The notes beneath the pieces were generated by a model that did not search any database, was not told the DNA's origin, and saw only the letters and a program-made list of their open reading frames with translations. A stretch of 64,000 nt of DNA from an uncultured Lachnospiraceae bacterium. Its GTDB lineage: Bacteria > Bacillota > Clostridia > Lachnospirales > Lachnospiraceae. The stretch spans positions 51,557 to 115,556 of the forward strand of contig CAMWQW010000014.1 of the NCBI GenBank assembly GCA_947176505.1, given 5' to 3'. This document shows, piece after piece, positions 36,039 to 46,138 of the stretch. The translations under genes were made by a program, and so were the position numbers. The stretch's first letter is position 1. Each line of letters begins with the position of its first letter.

Positions 36039-36131
36039 CTTCAGATAGCTCATTAACCCGGCTAAACAAGCCGTAAATGAACAGATGCTATAACAAATAT
36101 AAATGACTTTTCACAAGGAGGAGACTTTACC

Positions 36132-37160
36132 ATGATTAAAGAAGCAATTGTTAAAATCGTAAACAAAGGTGATCTCACATACGACGAAGCCTATACCGTC
36201 ATGAACGAAATTATGAGCGGTGAGACAACACCGACCCAAAATGCCGCGTTCCTCGCAGCGCTTTCCGCCAAAAGTGCAAAGGCTGAAACCACTGATGAGA
36301 TTGCAGGGTGCGCCGCCGCCATGCGGGACCATGCCACCAAAGTCGAAACCGGGATGGATATTTTTGAAATTGTAGGCACCGGCGGAGACAATGCGCACAG
36401 CTTCAATATTTCTACTGCTTCCGCCCTCGTATGTGCCGCCGGCGGTATGAAAATTGCAAAACACGGAAACCGTGCGGCGTCATCCCAATGCGGAACGGCA
36501 GATTGTCTGGAAGCTCTGGGCGTTAATATACAGCAAAGTCCTGACAGATGTGTCGAATTGCTACAGGAAGTCGGTATGTGCTTCTTTTTTGCACAGAAAT
36601 ATCACACTTCCATGAAATATGTGGGCGCCATCCGCAAAGAACTCGGATTCCGTACCGTATTCAACATCCTCGGACCACTCACCAATCCCGCAAGTCCAGC
36701 CATGCAGCTTCTCGGCGTATACGATGAATATCTTGTTGAGCCGCTGGCACAAGTCTTAATCAGCCTCGGTGTCAAACGCGGTATGGTAGTCTACGGTCAG
36801 GATAAATTAGATGAAATCTCTATGAGTGCTCCGACGACTGTCTGCGAAATGAAAGACGGCTGGTTTAAATCCTATGTCATCACGCCCGAACAGTTTGGAC
36901 TTGAACGCTGCACGAAAGCCGACCTCGCGGGAGGTACGCCGGAGGAAAACGCCAATATCGTCCTTTCAATCTTAAAGGGTGAAAAAGGTCACAAGCGTAA
37001 TGCGGTTCTGATGAATGCAGGCGCGGCGCTCTATATCGGCGGCAAAGCCGAAACCATGAATGACGGTATCCGCCTCGCCGCAGAATTAATTGATTCCGGA
37101 AAGGTACTGGAAACGCTGAACAAATTTATTGAAGTAAGCAACCGCCCCGAAGGGGAATGA
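36132..37160 (+). CDS. trpD: anthranilate phosphoribosyltransferase
   Basis: 342 residues. Transfers phosphoribose from PRPP to anthranilate. Key blocks: [18 protein letters not shown] (PRPP loop GTGGD), [21 protein letters not shown], and [19 protein letters not shown] lies before the ATG. 93 nt separate it from trpG, with no terminator in the gap. Confidence 0.97.
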   Translation: MIKEAIVKIVNKGDLTYDEAYTVMNEIMSGETTPTQNAAFLAALSAKSAKAETTDEIAGCAAAMRDHATKVETGMDIFEIVGTGGDNAHSFNISTASALVCAAGGMKIAKHGNRAASSQCGTADCLEALGVNIQQSPDRCVELLQEVGMCFFFAQKYHTSMKYVGAIRKELGFRTVFNILGPLTNPASPAMQLLGVYDEYLVEPLAQVLISLGVKRGMVVYGQDKLDEISMSAPTTVCEMKDGWFKSYVITPEQFGLERCTKADLAGGTPEENANIVLSILKGEKGHKRNAVLMNAGAALYIGGKAETMNDGIRLAAELIDSGKVLETLNKFIEVSNRPEGE

Positions 37161-37202
37161 CCTTAAATCAACAATGTCATAGACATGAAAGGAAAACACA
37201 CC

Positions 37203-37994
37203 ATGACAATATTAGACCAGCTTGCCGACCATGCGAGAGAGCGTGTTGCACGGGCTAAGAAAATCATACCGCTCGAGGCACTCAGAGAACGCGCCTTGTT
37301 TAGCAATGCAGCCCCTCACGCGCAGTTCCCCTTTGAAAAGGCATTGCAAAAACCGGGAATCTCTTTCATCTGCGAATGTAAAAAAGCATCTCCCTCCAAG
37401 GGACTGATTGCACCGGACTTTCCTTATCTGCGGATTGCCAAAGATTATGAGACGGCAGGCGCAGACTGTATCTCCGTACTGACAGAACCGAAATGGTTTC
37501 TCGGAAATGACAACTACCTAAAAGAAATCGCAGACACCGTTTCCATCCCTTGTCTGCGCAAGGATTTTACCGTAGACGAATATATGCTTTACGAGGCAAA
37601 ACTGCTTGGCGCCTCTGCTGTCCTCCTAATCTGTTCTATCCTGAGCGAAGAGCAAATAGGAGAATATATCCGCATCTGCGACACACTTAATCTGTCGGCA
37701 CTGGTTGAAGCGCATGACGAAAATGAAGTGCAAGCGGCTTTGAACGCAGGAGCACGCATCATCGGCGTCAATAACCGCAACCTTAAGGATTTCTCGGTAG
37801 ATGCCGACAACAGCCGCAGACTGCGGGAATTGATACCGCAAGATGTGCTGTTCGTCTCAGAAAGCGGTATCAGCAACGCAGAAGATGTTAAAAAGCTTTG
37901 TGAAATCGGCGCAGATGCGGTACTGATTGGAGAGACGCTGATGCGTGCTCCTGACAAGGCTGCAAAACTCAAAGAACTGCGAAGCAGCGTATGA
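37203..37994 (+). CDS. trpC: indole-3-glycerol phosphate synthase
   Basis: 263 residues, TIM barrel. Conserved FICECKKASPSKGLI (catalytic Glu and Lys), CLRKDFTVDEY, GVNNRNLKDFSVD and VSESGISNAEDV. The start at ATG 37203 has AAAGGA 9 nt upstream; a further in-frame ATG at 37185 overlaps that SD. Between trpD and trpF. Confidence 0.96.
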   Translation: MTILDQLADHARERVARAKKIIPLEALRERALFSNAAPHAQFPFEKALQKPGISFICECKKASPSKGLIAPDFPYLRIAKDYETAGADCISVLTEPKWFLGNDNYLKEIADTVSIPCLRKDFTVDEYMLYEAKLLGASAVLLICSILSEEQIGEYIRICDTLNLSALVEAHDENEVQAALNAGARIIGVNNRNLKDFSVDADNSRRLRELIPQDVLFVSESGISNAEDVKKLCEIGADAVLIGETLMRAPDKAAKLKELRSSV

Positions 37995-38026
37995 CAAAAC
38001 ACTAGGCACAAGAATGAGGGATTCAT

Positions 38027-38662
38027 ATGACCAAAATCAAACTCTGCGGCTTGTCCGAATCATGTGACATCGGAGCCGTGAATGAATTACAGCCGGACTA
38101 TATCGGCTTCGTCTTCGCCCCAAAAAGTACACGGTATGTCAGCCCCGAAAAAGTCGCAACGCTTAAAGGTCTGCTTTCCCCGTCCGTCAAGACCGTCGGC
38201 GTATTTGTCCGGGAAAAACCTGAAAACGTCGCCAGACTTTTGGAAAACGGTACAATTGACATTGCCCAGCTTCACGGCGGCGAATCCGAAGATTACATCA
38301 GACAGCTTCGCGGACTTTCTGGCAAACCGTTAATCAAGGCTTTTCGTGTTGATACAAAAGAAGATGTAAAAGCCGCAAACATATGCAGTGCGGATTATGT
38401 TCTGCTCGACTCCGGTCAAGGCGGAACCGGCAAGGTATTTGACTGGGAACTGCTTGCGGAAATAAACCGACCCTACTTTCTTGCCGGCGGACTGAATGCG
38501 GACAATGTCCGAAACGCCATAGATCTGCTTCATCCCTACGCCGTCGATGTCAGTTCCGGTATCGAGACTGACGGACATAAAGATGTTGATAAAATGGCAG
38601 CATTTATGCGCGCTGCCGGAAAGAATAGACACACCCACACGAAAGGAGTATCACAAACATGA
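38027..38662 (+). CDS. trpF: phosphoribosylanthranilate isomerase
   Basis: 211 residues, TIM barrel. KIKLCGLSE with the catalytic Cys7, [32 protein letters not shown] and [15 protein letters not shown] with the catalytic Asp. It overlaps trpB by 4 nt. Confidence 0.95.
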   Translation: MTKIKLCGLSESCDIGAVNELQPDYIGFVFAPKSTRYVSPEKVATLKGLLSPSVKTVGVFVREKPENVARLLENGTIDIAQLHGGESEDYIRQLRGLSGKPLIKAFRVDTKEDVKAANICSADYVLLDSGQGGTGKVFDWELLAEINRPYFLAGGLNADNVRNAIDLLHPYAVDVSSGIETDGHKDVDKMAAFMRAAGKNRHTHTKGVSQT

Positions 38663-39849
38663 CAAATCCAAACGGACGCTTCGGCAGCCACGGCGGTCAG
38701 TACATTCCTGAAACATTAATGAACGCCGTGATCGAGTTGGAAGAAGCGTATAACCATTACAAAAACGACCGTCAATTTAACCAAGAACTAACCGAATTAT
38801 TCAACGAATATGCTGGCAGACCCTCAAGGCTCTATTATGCCGAGAAAATGACTAAAGATTTAGGTGGCGCCAAAATCTATCTGAAACGTGAGGACCTAAA
38901 TCACACCGGTTCCCATAAAATCAACAACGTACTCGGTCAGGCGCTGCTTGCTAAAAAAATGGGTAAGACGCGTCTGATTGCCGAAACCGGAGCCGGTCAG
39001 CACGGTGTAGCCACAGCGACCGCCGCCGCTCTGATGGGAATGGAATGCGTTGTATTTATGGGAGAAGAAGATACTGTCCGCCAAGCGCTCAACGTATATC
39101 GAATGCGCCTGCTCGGAGCCGAAGTGATTCCCGTAAAATCAGGAACCGCCACTTTAAAAGACGCCGTCTCGGAAGCCATGCGGGAATGGACTTCCCGTAT
39201 CTCCGATACGCACTATTGCCTCGGCTCTGTTATGGGACCTCATCCTTTTCCGACCATTGTACGTGATTTCCAAGCAGTCATTTCCAAGGAAATCAAAGAA
39301 CAGCTTTACGCCAAAGAGGGGAAACTTCCCGATGCGGTAATCGCCTGTGTCGGCGGCGGCTCCAATTCCATCGGCAGCTTCTATCACTTTATTGATGACA
39401 AAGATGTGAAACTGATTGGCTGTGAAGCGGCGGGCAGAGGCATCGATACGTTTGAGACTGCCGCAACCATGAATACAGGCAGAGTCGGTATCTTTCATGG
39501 AATGAAATCTTATTTCTGTCAGGATGAGTACGGTCAGATTGCTCCGGTCTATTCCATATCAGCCGGATTAGATTACCCCGGTGTCGGACCGGAACATGCC
39601 TATCTGCACGACATTGGCAGGGCGGAGTATGTACCCGTAACCGACGATGAAGCGGTATGTGCTTTTGAATATCTGTCAAAGACTGAAGGCATCATCCCCG
39701 CCATAGAGTCAGCCCATGCCGTCGCGCACGCCATGAAAATTGCACCCAAAATGAACAAAGACCAGATTATCGTAATTACTATTTCCGGAAGAGGCGATAA
39801 GGACTGTGCCGCCATCGCCCGCTACAGAGGGGAGGATATACATGAGTAA
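38659..39849 (+). CDS. trpB: tryptophan synthase beta subunit
   Basis: 396 residues, PLP-dependent, condenses indole with serine. Lys87 in [13 protein letters not shown] binds PLP at the same number as in the Salmonella enzyme. Phosphate-binding [15 protein letters not shown] and [16 protein letters not shown] are present, so it is the TrpB1 type. Overlaps trpF by 4 nt and trpA by 8 nt. Confidence 0.98.
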   Translation: MTNPNGRFGSHGGQYIPETLMNAVIELEEAYNHYKNDRQFNQELTELFNEYAGRPSRLYYAEKMTKDLGGAKIYLKREDLNHTGSHKINNVLGQALLAKKMGKTRLIAETGAGQHGVATATAAALMGMECVVFMGEEDTVRQALNVYRMRLLGAEVIPVKSGTATLKDAVSEAMREWTSRISDTHYCLGSVMGPHPFPTIVRDFQAVISKEIKEQLYAKEGKLPDAVIACVGGGSNSIGSFYHFIDDKDVKLIGCEAAGRGIDTFETAATMNTGRVGIFHGMKSYFCQDEYGQIAPVYSISAGLDYPGVGPEHAYLHDIGRAEYVPVTDDEAVCAFEYLSKTEGIIPAIESAHAVAHAMKIAPKMNKDQIIVITISGRGDKDCAAIARYRGEDIHE

Positions 39850-40612
39850 TATTCAATCAGCTTTTGAAAACAAGAAGGCATTTATCGCTTTCATAACCTG
39901 TGGCGACCCTGATTTGGAAACCACCGCTGCCGCCGTCCGTGCCGCCGCAGAAAACGGCGCTGACTTGATCGAGCTCGGCATTCCTTTCTCCGACCCCACT
40001 GCAGAAGGTCCTGTGATTCAAGGCGCCAATGTCCGTGCCTTACAGGGCGGTGTCACCACAGACCAGATTTTTGCACTGGTAAAAGAACTGCGGAGCGATG
40101 TCAAAGTTCCTATGGTATTCATGACCTATTCCAATGTCGTCTTTTCCTATGGAACGGAACGCTTTCTCTCGACATGCCATGATATCGGCATCGATGGACT
40201 GATTCTGCCCGACCTGCCCTTCGAGGAAAAAGAAGAATTTCAGCCCGCCTGCCGGAAATATGGCGTAGACCTGATATCACTGATTGCTCCCACTTCCGAG
40301 AATCGCATTGCCATGATTGCCAAAGAAGCGGAAGGATTTCTGTACATAGTATCTTCTCTGGGCGTCACAGGAACGAGAAGCGAGATTAGCACTGACCTTG
40401 CATCAATTGTCGATATCGTCCGTCAAAATACCGATATTCCATGCGCTATCGGCTTCGGTATATCCACGCCCGAACAGGCTAAGAAAATGGCTGATATCTC
40501 CGACGGAGCAATCGTTGGCTCCGCAATTATTAAATTGTTGGAAAAATACGGGAAAGCCGCGCCGGAGTATGTCGGGGCATATGTAAAATCGATGAAGGAT
40601 GCTCTGCGTTAA
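39842..40612 (+). CDS. trpA: tryptophan synthase alpha subunit
   Basis: 256 residues, TIM barrel that releases indole from indole-3-glycerol phosphate. [32 protein letters not shown] (catalytic Glu), [11 protein letters not shown] (catalytic Asp) and [13 protein letters not shown] 39842 has GGGGAGG upstream and overlaps the trpB stop. The terminator stem begins inside its last codons. Confidence 0.97.
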   Translation: MSNIQSAFENKKAFIAFITCGDPDLETTAAAVRAAAENGADLIELGIPFSDPTAEGPVIQGANVRALQGGVTTDQIFALVKELRSDVKVPMVFMTYSNVVFSYGTERFLSTCHDIGIDGLILPDLPFEEKEEFQPACRKYGVDLISLIAPTSENRIAMIAKEAEGFLYIVSSLGVTGTRSEISTDLASIVDIVRQNTDIPCAIGFGISTPEQAKKMADISDGAIVGSAIIKLLEKYGKAAPEYVGAYVKSMKDALR

Positions 40613-40622
40613 GAGCATCCTT
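40595..40622 (+). terminator. trp operon terminator containing the trpA stop codon
   Basis: AAGGATGCTCT, loop GCGTTA, AGAGCATCCTT: an 11-bp perfect stem, with the trpA TAA (40610-40612) in the loop and start of the 3' arm. The U-tract is short (TTCCCG), so it may rely on stem strength. Confidence 0.7.
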
Positions 40623-40656
40623 CCCGATTCATATACCATCTATGAAATCTCCCTCT

Positions 40657-41862
40657 TCACTTTACCCTCACAAACATCCTCCTGATAAGCAAAAGCGCTG
40701 TAATGCTTATTACCACATACACGATTACTACCATTGCCGCATAAGAAATCACAACATTTCCCGCCGCATAGCTCACATAAAGTCCTATCATTTCCTTTAA
40801 GTTAAACGCCCTGCCCGGAAAAAGATAGTTAATATGATTCCACAAACCGCTCTCCTTACTCATAGGAAAAAACATTGGCGCAATGATAACTGCCGCGCCG
40901 ATGACCAGCGTTGCCATCGAAGAACGAAAACCTGCGGAACAGCATAAGAGCGTAAGTGCAATTGTAACCGCAATTAACAGCCCAAGCCCAAATCCTCCCA
41001 GACAAGTCTGTCCTATAGTAATATTGTATGGTATCACCGAATTCCACAACTGTACCGGTAAGTCCGCACCCGGCAGCCCCAGAAACAGCATATTCGGAAC
41101 GAGTGCAAGCAGTGCTCCCACCATCAGATATCCCACCGTGAAGAGCACGGAAACCCCGATTTTGGACCAAACTAACTTGTCTTTACCATATTTCGTCGTA
41201 AGTAACAAATACGCCGCGCCGGACTCATATTCCGAAGAAAAGACGGAGCTTGTACATATGACAACGACAAACCACAGATACGTTTCCGCGAATATGAGCT
41301 CCCATAACCGACTCATCACAGTCTTGCTGCCCCAGCGAAACGGTATATTCGTATGCTCTGCCCTTTCCAGCCAATATGCTTTCTCCGCTTCCGTATAATT
41401 ACCGTAAGAGAAATCCATATTCAGGTAATCTGTAATCTTCTCCATGCGGTGTTCATAGAACTTCGCCCCGTCTCTCAAATCGACTCTGCTTAAGGCGCTT
41501 AAATCCGTAACTGACTTCCTCATATCCGTATAATTTTTCGACACGAAATAAAACATATCATCAAGCGGTCTGATAATTTCCGCATATGCTTCATCACTTT
41601 CAAGATCCATGCCACGGCTTTGTATATCTCCGATTAATTCCGTCACATATTCTTCCGTGATTACATCCGTCTGCAACCGTGCCAATTCCTGTTCCATCCT
41701 GTATGCCTCAATCCCCTCTACATAACTGTCCGTTGCAGCATCGTAGAAGCGTTCCTGCGAGATATAGGAAAATACCACTACTCCGATCAGAAGATAGCCA
41801 GACAGCATGGCAAGCACATTCAGTCTTCTCTCAAATATTTTCTTCCACTCATACCGCATCAT
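40657..41862 (-). CDS. ABC-2 type transporter permease
   Basis: 401 residues. One N-terminal membrane segment (about 20-40), an extracellular domain of about 170 residues, then five or more C-terminal segments, the usual ABC-2 exporter layout. The start at 41862 (SD GAGGGGG, 9 nt) overlaps the ATPase gene by 14 nt, so the two are coupled. Substrate unknown. Possible roles are peptide or antimicrobial export or efflux. Confidence 0.85.
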   Translation of the reverse strand: MMRYEWKKIFERRLNVLAMLSGYLLIGVVVFSYISQERFYDAATDSYVEGIEAYRMEQELARLQTDVITEEYVTELIGDIQSRGMDLESDEAYAEIIRPLDDMFYFVSKNYTDMRKSVTDLSALSRVDLRDGAKFYEHRMEKITDYLNMDFSYGNYTEAEKAYWLERAEHTNIPFRWGSKTVMSRLWELIFAETYLWFVVVICTSSVFSSEYESGAAYLLLTTKYGKDKLVWSKIGVSVLFTVGYLMVGALLALVPNMLFLGLPGADLPVQLWNSVIPYNITIGQTCLGGFGLGLLIAVTIALTLLCCSAGFRSSMATLVIGAAVIIAPMFFPMSKESGLWNHINYLFPGRAFNLKEMIGLYVSYAAGNVVISYAAMVVIVYVVISITALLLIRRMFVRVK

Positions 41863-42613
41863 ATTTCTCTTCCCCCTCTTCAAAGTAGAACAGATAAAGT
41901 TTTTCCAAGTTAAATCTTTCCATCCCTTCAGTACCGGTCACTTCCAGATAGTGTTCTTTTAAGTCTTCCAGTGTTCCCTGCGTAATAAACTGTCCCTGCT
42001 TCATCAAAAATATCCAGTCTGCAATTTCTTCCACATCCGACACGATATGGGTAGAGAGAATAACAATCCGGTCTTTCCCCAATTCTGCAATCATATTTCG
42101 GAAACGCACACGCTCTTTCGGGTCGAGTCCCGCTGTCGGTTCATCTAAAACGAGTACCTTAGGATCGTTCAACAATGCCTGCGCAATACCAAGCCGCTGT
42201 CTCATACCGCCCGAAAAAGTCTTAATCTTATGCCGCATCTCTCCTGCCAGTCCTACTTTCTGCAAAAGAAGTTTACTTCTGTTCTTGGCATAGCTACGAT
42301 CCAAGCCTTTTAAAGAAGCGATATACAGCATAAACTCCATGGCTGTAAAATTAGGATAATAGCCGAAATCCTGAGGAAGATAGCCCAGCAGCTCCCGATA
42401 TTTTCCTCCCATCGCTTTAATATCTTCTCCTCCGAAACGAATCTCTCCACTGTTCATTTCAGCAATACCGCAAATCATTCGCATCATCGTTGTTTTGCCA
42501 GCGCCGTTTGCTCCCAGCAGACCATACACGCCTTCTTTCAAGGTTGCACTTAGCCTGTCTACGGCAATTTTATTCTTATACTGTTTTGTCACCCGGTCTA
42601 TAATTAGTTCCAT
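41849..42613 (-). CDS. ABC transporter ATP-binding protein
   Basis: 254 residues. Walker A GANGAGKTT, signature FSGGMRQRLGIAQAL, Walker B VLVLDEPTAGLD, switch His in ILSTHIV. The single-domain form is typical of ABC-2 exporters. The C-terminus is acidic (YFEEGEEKYDAV). It drives the permease at 40657-41862 and lies downstream of the sigma factor and membrane protein genes. Confidence 0.95.
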   Translation of the reverse strand: MELIIDRVTKQYKNKIAVDRLSATLKEGVYGLLGANGAGKTTMMRMICGIAEMNSGEIRFGGEDIKAMGGKYRELLGYLPQDFGYYPNFTAMEFMLYIASLKGLDRSYAKNRSKLLLQKVGLAGEMRHKIKTFSGGMRQRLGIAQALLNDPKVLVLDEPTAGLDPKERVRFRNMIAELGKDRIVILSTHIVSDVEEIADWIFLMKQGQFITQGTLEDLKEHYLEVTGTEGMERFNLEKLYLFYFEEGEEKYDAV

Positions 42614-42690
42614 CGTCTTAATCCTTTCTCAAATTCCGTTGTCTCAAATCGTCCATGTCAGAACAGTCGAATGCCGTCAAAACTTACTTC

Positions 42691-43509
42691 TTAATCCGAC
42701 CCGCACTGTACAATCATTTCATAACTTGCTAATTTCCCGTTCAGCCGGACAAATTGTCTGACGCCTGACGCAATACCAATCACACATACAATACACCACA
42801 CCTTCAAATATGCCGGCTGATACCAATTAAAACGCTCCGTACTTCCGACCATGATCAGCCCTGCCGTCAGTACATACAATCCTGCCGACGCACTCCGCAA
42901 AAGTTGCCCCTGCCAGTGCTGCATCAGCTTAAATAACAATGCTGTTATAACTGTCATGGGCGTAAAACCATACACCAGAATCCGCCCCATATTCGCCTCG
43001 ATGCCGGAATGCTGACAGAGAATACATATTACCAAAATCAGTGAGTGCATGACGCACAGCACTAACATGCGTATCATCACCGCACTCCGCAGTGAATACT
43101 TCGTTGCATACTCAATTTCCAACATACTTCTCTGATATACCTTCGTGACTTCCTCTACTGTCAGCAAAATAAGAAGCGGTGGCATAAGTGAAACTGCTGT
43201 CAAAACTGCATTTCCATTATTTTCTCCAAACAAATCGGTCACGCCATGCCGCATCATATAACAGAAAAATACAATCCATGCTATTTGCCAGATGAAACAA
43301 TATTTCCCCAGATAACCTATCTGCTCCAGTATAAAATCCCATAGAGTTCCTCTGGTGTAAGATACGGAATCCATCGCTATGGCTTTCGTCTGCAAAGACT
43401 TTTCTACTCGCAAAAGTTCCTGTATTTGGGACTCCCTATTCTCTGGTACAATTTTCCTGCATGCCGCCGCATATTGTTTCAATCTTTTCTCAGTTTTTCG
43501 TTGTCCCAT
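42691..43509 (-). CDS. polytopic membrane protein coupled to an ECF sigma factor, possible anti-sigma
   Basis: 272 residues. About 75 charged residues at the N-terminus on the cytoplasmic side (RKTEKRLKQYAAACRK), then about six hydrophobic segments. No zinc-binding HxxxCxxC motif is seen. It overlaps the 3' end of the sigma factor gene by 20 nt with its own SD (GGAAGGAGG). Position and architecture suggest a membrane anti-sigma or sensor. No named family was recognised. Confidence 0.7.
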   Translation of the reverse strand: MGQRKTEKRLKQYAAACRKIVPENRESQIQELLRVEKSLQTKAIAMDSVSYTRGTLWDFILEQIGYLGKYCFIWQIAWIVFFCYMMRHGVTDLFGENNGNAVLTAVSLMPPLLILLTVEEVTKVYQRSMLEIEYATKYSLRSAVMIRMLVLCVMHSLILVICILCQHSGIEANMGRILVYGFTPMTVITALLFKLMQHWQGQLLRSASAGLYVLTAGLIMVGSTERFNWYQPAYLKVWCIVCVIGIASGVRQFVRLNGKLASYEMIVQCGSD

Positions 43510-43960
43510 GAGCGCCTCCTTCCATAGCAGATAACAGTTCCACGCCTCTTTTTACCCTATACTTGGCAAGTGAGAGCTTAATGTTTAGAATAGCCGCAAT
43601 ATCTTTATACTGCATGTTTTGGAAATACCGCAGCATAACCGCTTCCCCTAACTCTTCCGGCAGACTCATGACCATCTGCTTTATAATTACCGATTCCTCT
43701 ATACACTTGTCCGATTCCTGTTCCGGAACATTCTCCATAAAAATTGGTGCTTTCTTCTTGTAATAGTCGCGACATTTATTCTTGGCAATGGTATAAAGGT
43801 AGTTCTTGGTCTTTCCTATGGGATGGTATTCGTCATAGTGCTCAATAAAGCTTAAGAAAGTATCCTGACACAAATCTTCCGCTAGGGAGCGGCTTTCCAC
43901 ATGGTGATAACAGTATCGAAAAATTTCGTCATAATATTTCCGTATGATTTTCTCAAGCAT
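43490..43960 (-). CDS. ECF-type RNA polymerase sigma factor
   Basis: 156 residues. Region 2 has YYDEIFRYCYHHVESRSLAEDLCQDTFL, and region 4 has LPEELGEAVMLRYFQNMQYKDIAAILNIKLSLAKYRVKRG. Expected to transcribe its own four-gene operon with the membrane protein and ABC exporter. SD AAGGAAGG before the ATG. Confidence 0.92.
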   Translation of the reverse strand: MLEKIIRKYYDEIFRYCYHHVESRSLAEDLCQDTFLSFIEHYDEYHPIGKTKNYLYTIAKNKCRDYYKKKAPIFMENVPEQESDKCIEESVIIKQMVMSLPEELGEAVMLRYFQNMQYKDIAAILNIKLSLAKYRVKRGVELLSAMEGGAHGTTKN

Positions 43961-43980
43961 ATGATCACCTTCCTTATCTT

Positions 43981-44010
43981 GTATAACGAATGATGAATTT
44001 AAAAAGTCAA
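43981..44010 (-). promoter_or_regulatory. candidate promoter of the sigma factor operon
   Basis: On the minus strand TTGACT (44010-44005) and TTATAC (43986-43981), 18 nt apart. This is vegetative-like, so an additional ECF-specific promoter cannot be excluded. Confidence 0.45.
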
Positions 44011-44086
44011 ATTTTTTATAAATTGGGGCAATATTAATTTAACATATTCTTCCCGCCTTTCCTTCACCCATTGAAGTTATCTTTCT

Positions 44087-44115
44087 TTGACTTTCACATG
44101 TGCCCGTAATATGAT
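44087..44115 (+). promoter_or_regulatory. promoter of the macrodomain gene
   Basis: TTGACT (44087-44092), 17-nt spacer, TATGAT (44110-44115), about 55 nt before the start codon. Confidence 0.65.
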
Positions 44116-44170
44116 ACGATATTATGTAAGTAAAATGAAAGCAAGCAGATTACAAGCCTAGGAGAGTCAT

Positions 44171-44992
44171 ATGAGAACAAACATCAATACAGATCTTTTC
44201 TTAGATAAATTAAAAGAAGATTCCGGCGAATACCGTAATCTTGAAACGGCACAGTATAATCCGACCGAAAAGAAAAATGTAATCCGTTCTCTCATGAATA
44301 TACGTATGCCAAGGGAAGTCTCTACGGAACTGCTAGAAGTTCAAGATGCATATTTGCAGGAAGAGCTTGCCCAAAAAGGGGTTGTGCGCTTATCGGAAAT
44401 TCCGACACTTGAAGGTCAGTATCTGAATCGTTTATCAATTTGGCAGGGAGATATTACAAGACTGGAAGTCGGTGCGATTGTAAACGCTGCTAACTCACAA
44501 ATGTTAGGATGCTTTGTACCATGCCACAGATGCATTGACAATGCCATCCACAGCGCTGCGGGTATGCAGCTTCGCGATGAGTGCAGCCGCATTATGACCC
44601 AGAAACGGATACGCTACGGAAGAAAATATGAAGAACCCACCGGAACCGCCACTCTCACGAAAGCATACAATCTGCCCTGCGACTATGTAATTCACACCGT
44701 CGGTCCGATTGTATATGGCGGGCTGAACGATTCTCTACGCCAAGATCTACGCAACTGCTATAAAAATGTTCTTACGTGCTGTGTAGAAAATAAAATCCGC
44801 ACCGTTGCTTTCTGTTGTATCTCAACGGGCGAATTTCATTTTCCTAATGATGAGGCTGCTAAAATAGCTATAGAAACCGTGATTGATTTCCTGAAAACGC
44901 ATAATAATTCCTTGGAGCGAATTATTTTTAATGTCTTTAAAGACGACGATTTGGAAATCTATCAGCAGAAAATATCATCATACAATTTTTAA
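44171..44992 (+). CDS. zinc-dependent macrodomain, protein-ADP-ribose hydrolase
   Basis: 273 residues. An N-terminal helical region of about 90 residues precedes a macrodomain (SIWQGDITRLEVGAIVNAAN, GTATLTKAYNLPCDYVIHTVGP, ISTGEFHFPNDEAA). The insertion after NAANSQMLG holds Cys114, His119 and Cys121 in CFVPCHRCIDN, the metal ligands of the Zn-macro class, which removes ADP-ribose placed by class M sirtuins in Staphylococcus and Streptococcus. Here a class M sirtuin gene lies about 9 kb away rather than next to it. SD AGGAG 6 nt before the ATG. Monocistronic. Confidence 0.92.
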   Translation: MRTNINTDLFLDKLKEDSGEYRNLETAQYNPTEKKNVIRSLMNIRMPREVSTELLEVQDAYLQEELAQKGVVRLSEIPTLEGQYLNRLSIWQGDITRLEVGAIVNAANSQMLGCFVPCHRCIDNAIHSAAGMQLRDECSRIMTQKRIRYGRKYEEPTGTATLTKAYNLPCDYVIHTVGPIVYGGLNDSLRQDLRNCYKNVLTCCVENKIRTVAFCCISTGEFHFPNDEAAKIAIETVIDFLKTHNNSLERIIFNVFKDDDLEIYQQKISSYNF

Positions 44993-45019
44993 AGAGCCGG
45001 TATAGCCTACTGTTCATAT

Positions 45020-45145
45020 TCCTTCCACAATCGTTCGCGATATTCCTTGATAAAAAGTCTGAAAGAATTCCATTCCTAATACAATCGTCCACTGCCTTCT
45101 CCACCGCTTCCGGAAAAGGTATTACCTTAGCAAATCTCCTGACAG
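45020..45145 (-). pseudogene. remnant of an Rpn/PD-(D/E)XK nuclease-type gene
   Basis: No intact ORF. One minus-strand frame between stops gives FAKVIPFPEAVEKAVDDC and then IRNGILSDFLSRN, a pattern I know from the middle of Rpn-family transposase-like nucleases in Lachnospiraceae. A different frame covers the last third (RLFIKEYRERLWKEYEQ, stop). This looks like a decayed gene with a frameshift or a fusion of two remnants. Confidence 0.45.
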
Positions 45146-45198
45146 TTCACACTACTATAGCATATGCTTGACGAAATTGTAAACATATTTTGTGAAAA

Positions 45199-45999
45199 TT
45201 ATGATTCATTGATTATAGCAAAATTACCATATCTATTTTCCAGATACTCGGCAATTCCCTCGTCATCGTTACTGCCGATTACAAGGTCAGCCTTCGCCTT
45301 CACTTCATCAATCGCGTTCCCCATAGCAATACCCTTGCCGCACAGTTCAAGCATACCGATATCGGCATAGTCGTCACCAAAAGCAATCATTTCCTCTGTA
45401 CTGACGCCGCATACTGCACTAATCTCCAGAATCGCATTTTCTTTGGTTGCCGTTTTCTTCGTAAACTTATACCAGTATCCATCCGAAAAGCGAATGCTGT
45501 CACAGCTCTGCAATTTTTCGCACAACTGCATAGCCTGTCGTTCATCAAAGATTTCCACACACATCTTAAGGGAACTCTCACCAAAATCCGCGAAATCTGT
45601 ATATACGCTGTCTCCCCAACTCTGGTCTTGTTTCTTAGGATCAACCTTATAATTCCAGTAATGGGCATCTGTCGTGTCAATCGTAATCTCACAGTCATTG
45701 CCGCATATTTCTCTGGCTGCTGTAATCATCTGTCTTGTCTCTTCACTTGAAAGTTCAGCCCGGTATATGTACTCATTATGATATTTCACTAAAGCGCCGC
45801 CACTCACAATCAGCACATCCGGTTGTAACTTTTCAACAAAAGATAAGGCGTTCTGCTCGCTTCTGGACGTAGAAACACCGATTAATATACCTTCGTCCCT
45901 ACATTTTTGTATCGCCTTTAACGTTCTTTGTGATATTGTTTTGTCGCTGCGAAGCAGCGTTCCGTCCAAGTCAAACAAAAGTAATCTGTAAGCTTTCAT
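45199..45999 (-). CDS. Cof-type HAD-superfamily phosphatase
   Basis: 266 residues. Motif I LLFDLDGTLLRSD with the nucleophile and acid Asp pair, motif II VSTSRSEQ, motif IV FGDDYADIGML, and a C2B cap in the middle. Such enzymes dephosphorylate sugar phosphates or cofactors; substrate unknown. I prefer the ATG at 45999 (AAAGG 11 nt upstream); the ATG at 46008 lies 2 nt from that SD. Divergent from the WYL regulator. Confidence 0.9.
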   Translation of the reverse strand: MKAYRLLLFDLDGTLLRSDKTISQRTLKAIQKCRDEGILIGVSTSRSEQNALSFVEKLQPDVLIVSGGALVKYHNEYIYRAELSSEETRQMITAAREICGNDCEITIDTTDAHYWNYKVDPKKQDQSWGDSVYTDFADFGESSLKMCVEIFDERQAMQLCEKLQSCDSIRFSDGYWYKFTKKTATKENAILEISAVCGVSTEEMIAFGDDYADIGMLELCGKGIAMGNAIDEVKAKADLVIGSNDDEGIAEYLENRYGNFAIINES

Positions 46000-46138
46000 G
46001 CGGTTCATGCCCTTTCAGTTTTTATGATTATCCCACATTTCCCTTTTACCTGCAATGTATTTATTCTGTGTGCTTCCAAGTACCCATTGATTCTTTGCAC
46101 ACCATCTTTTATACTGAAGCAAAAGAAAAGGAGCGCCT

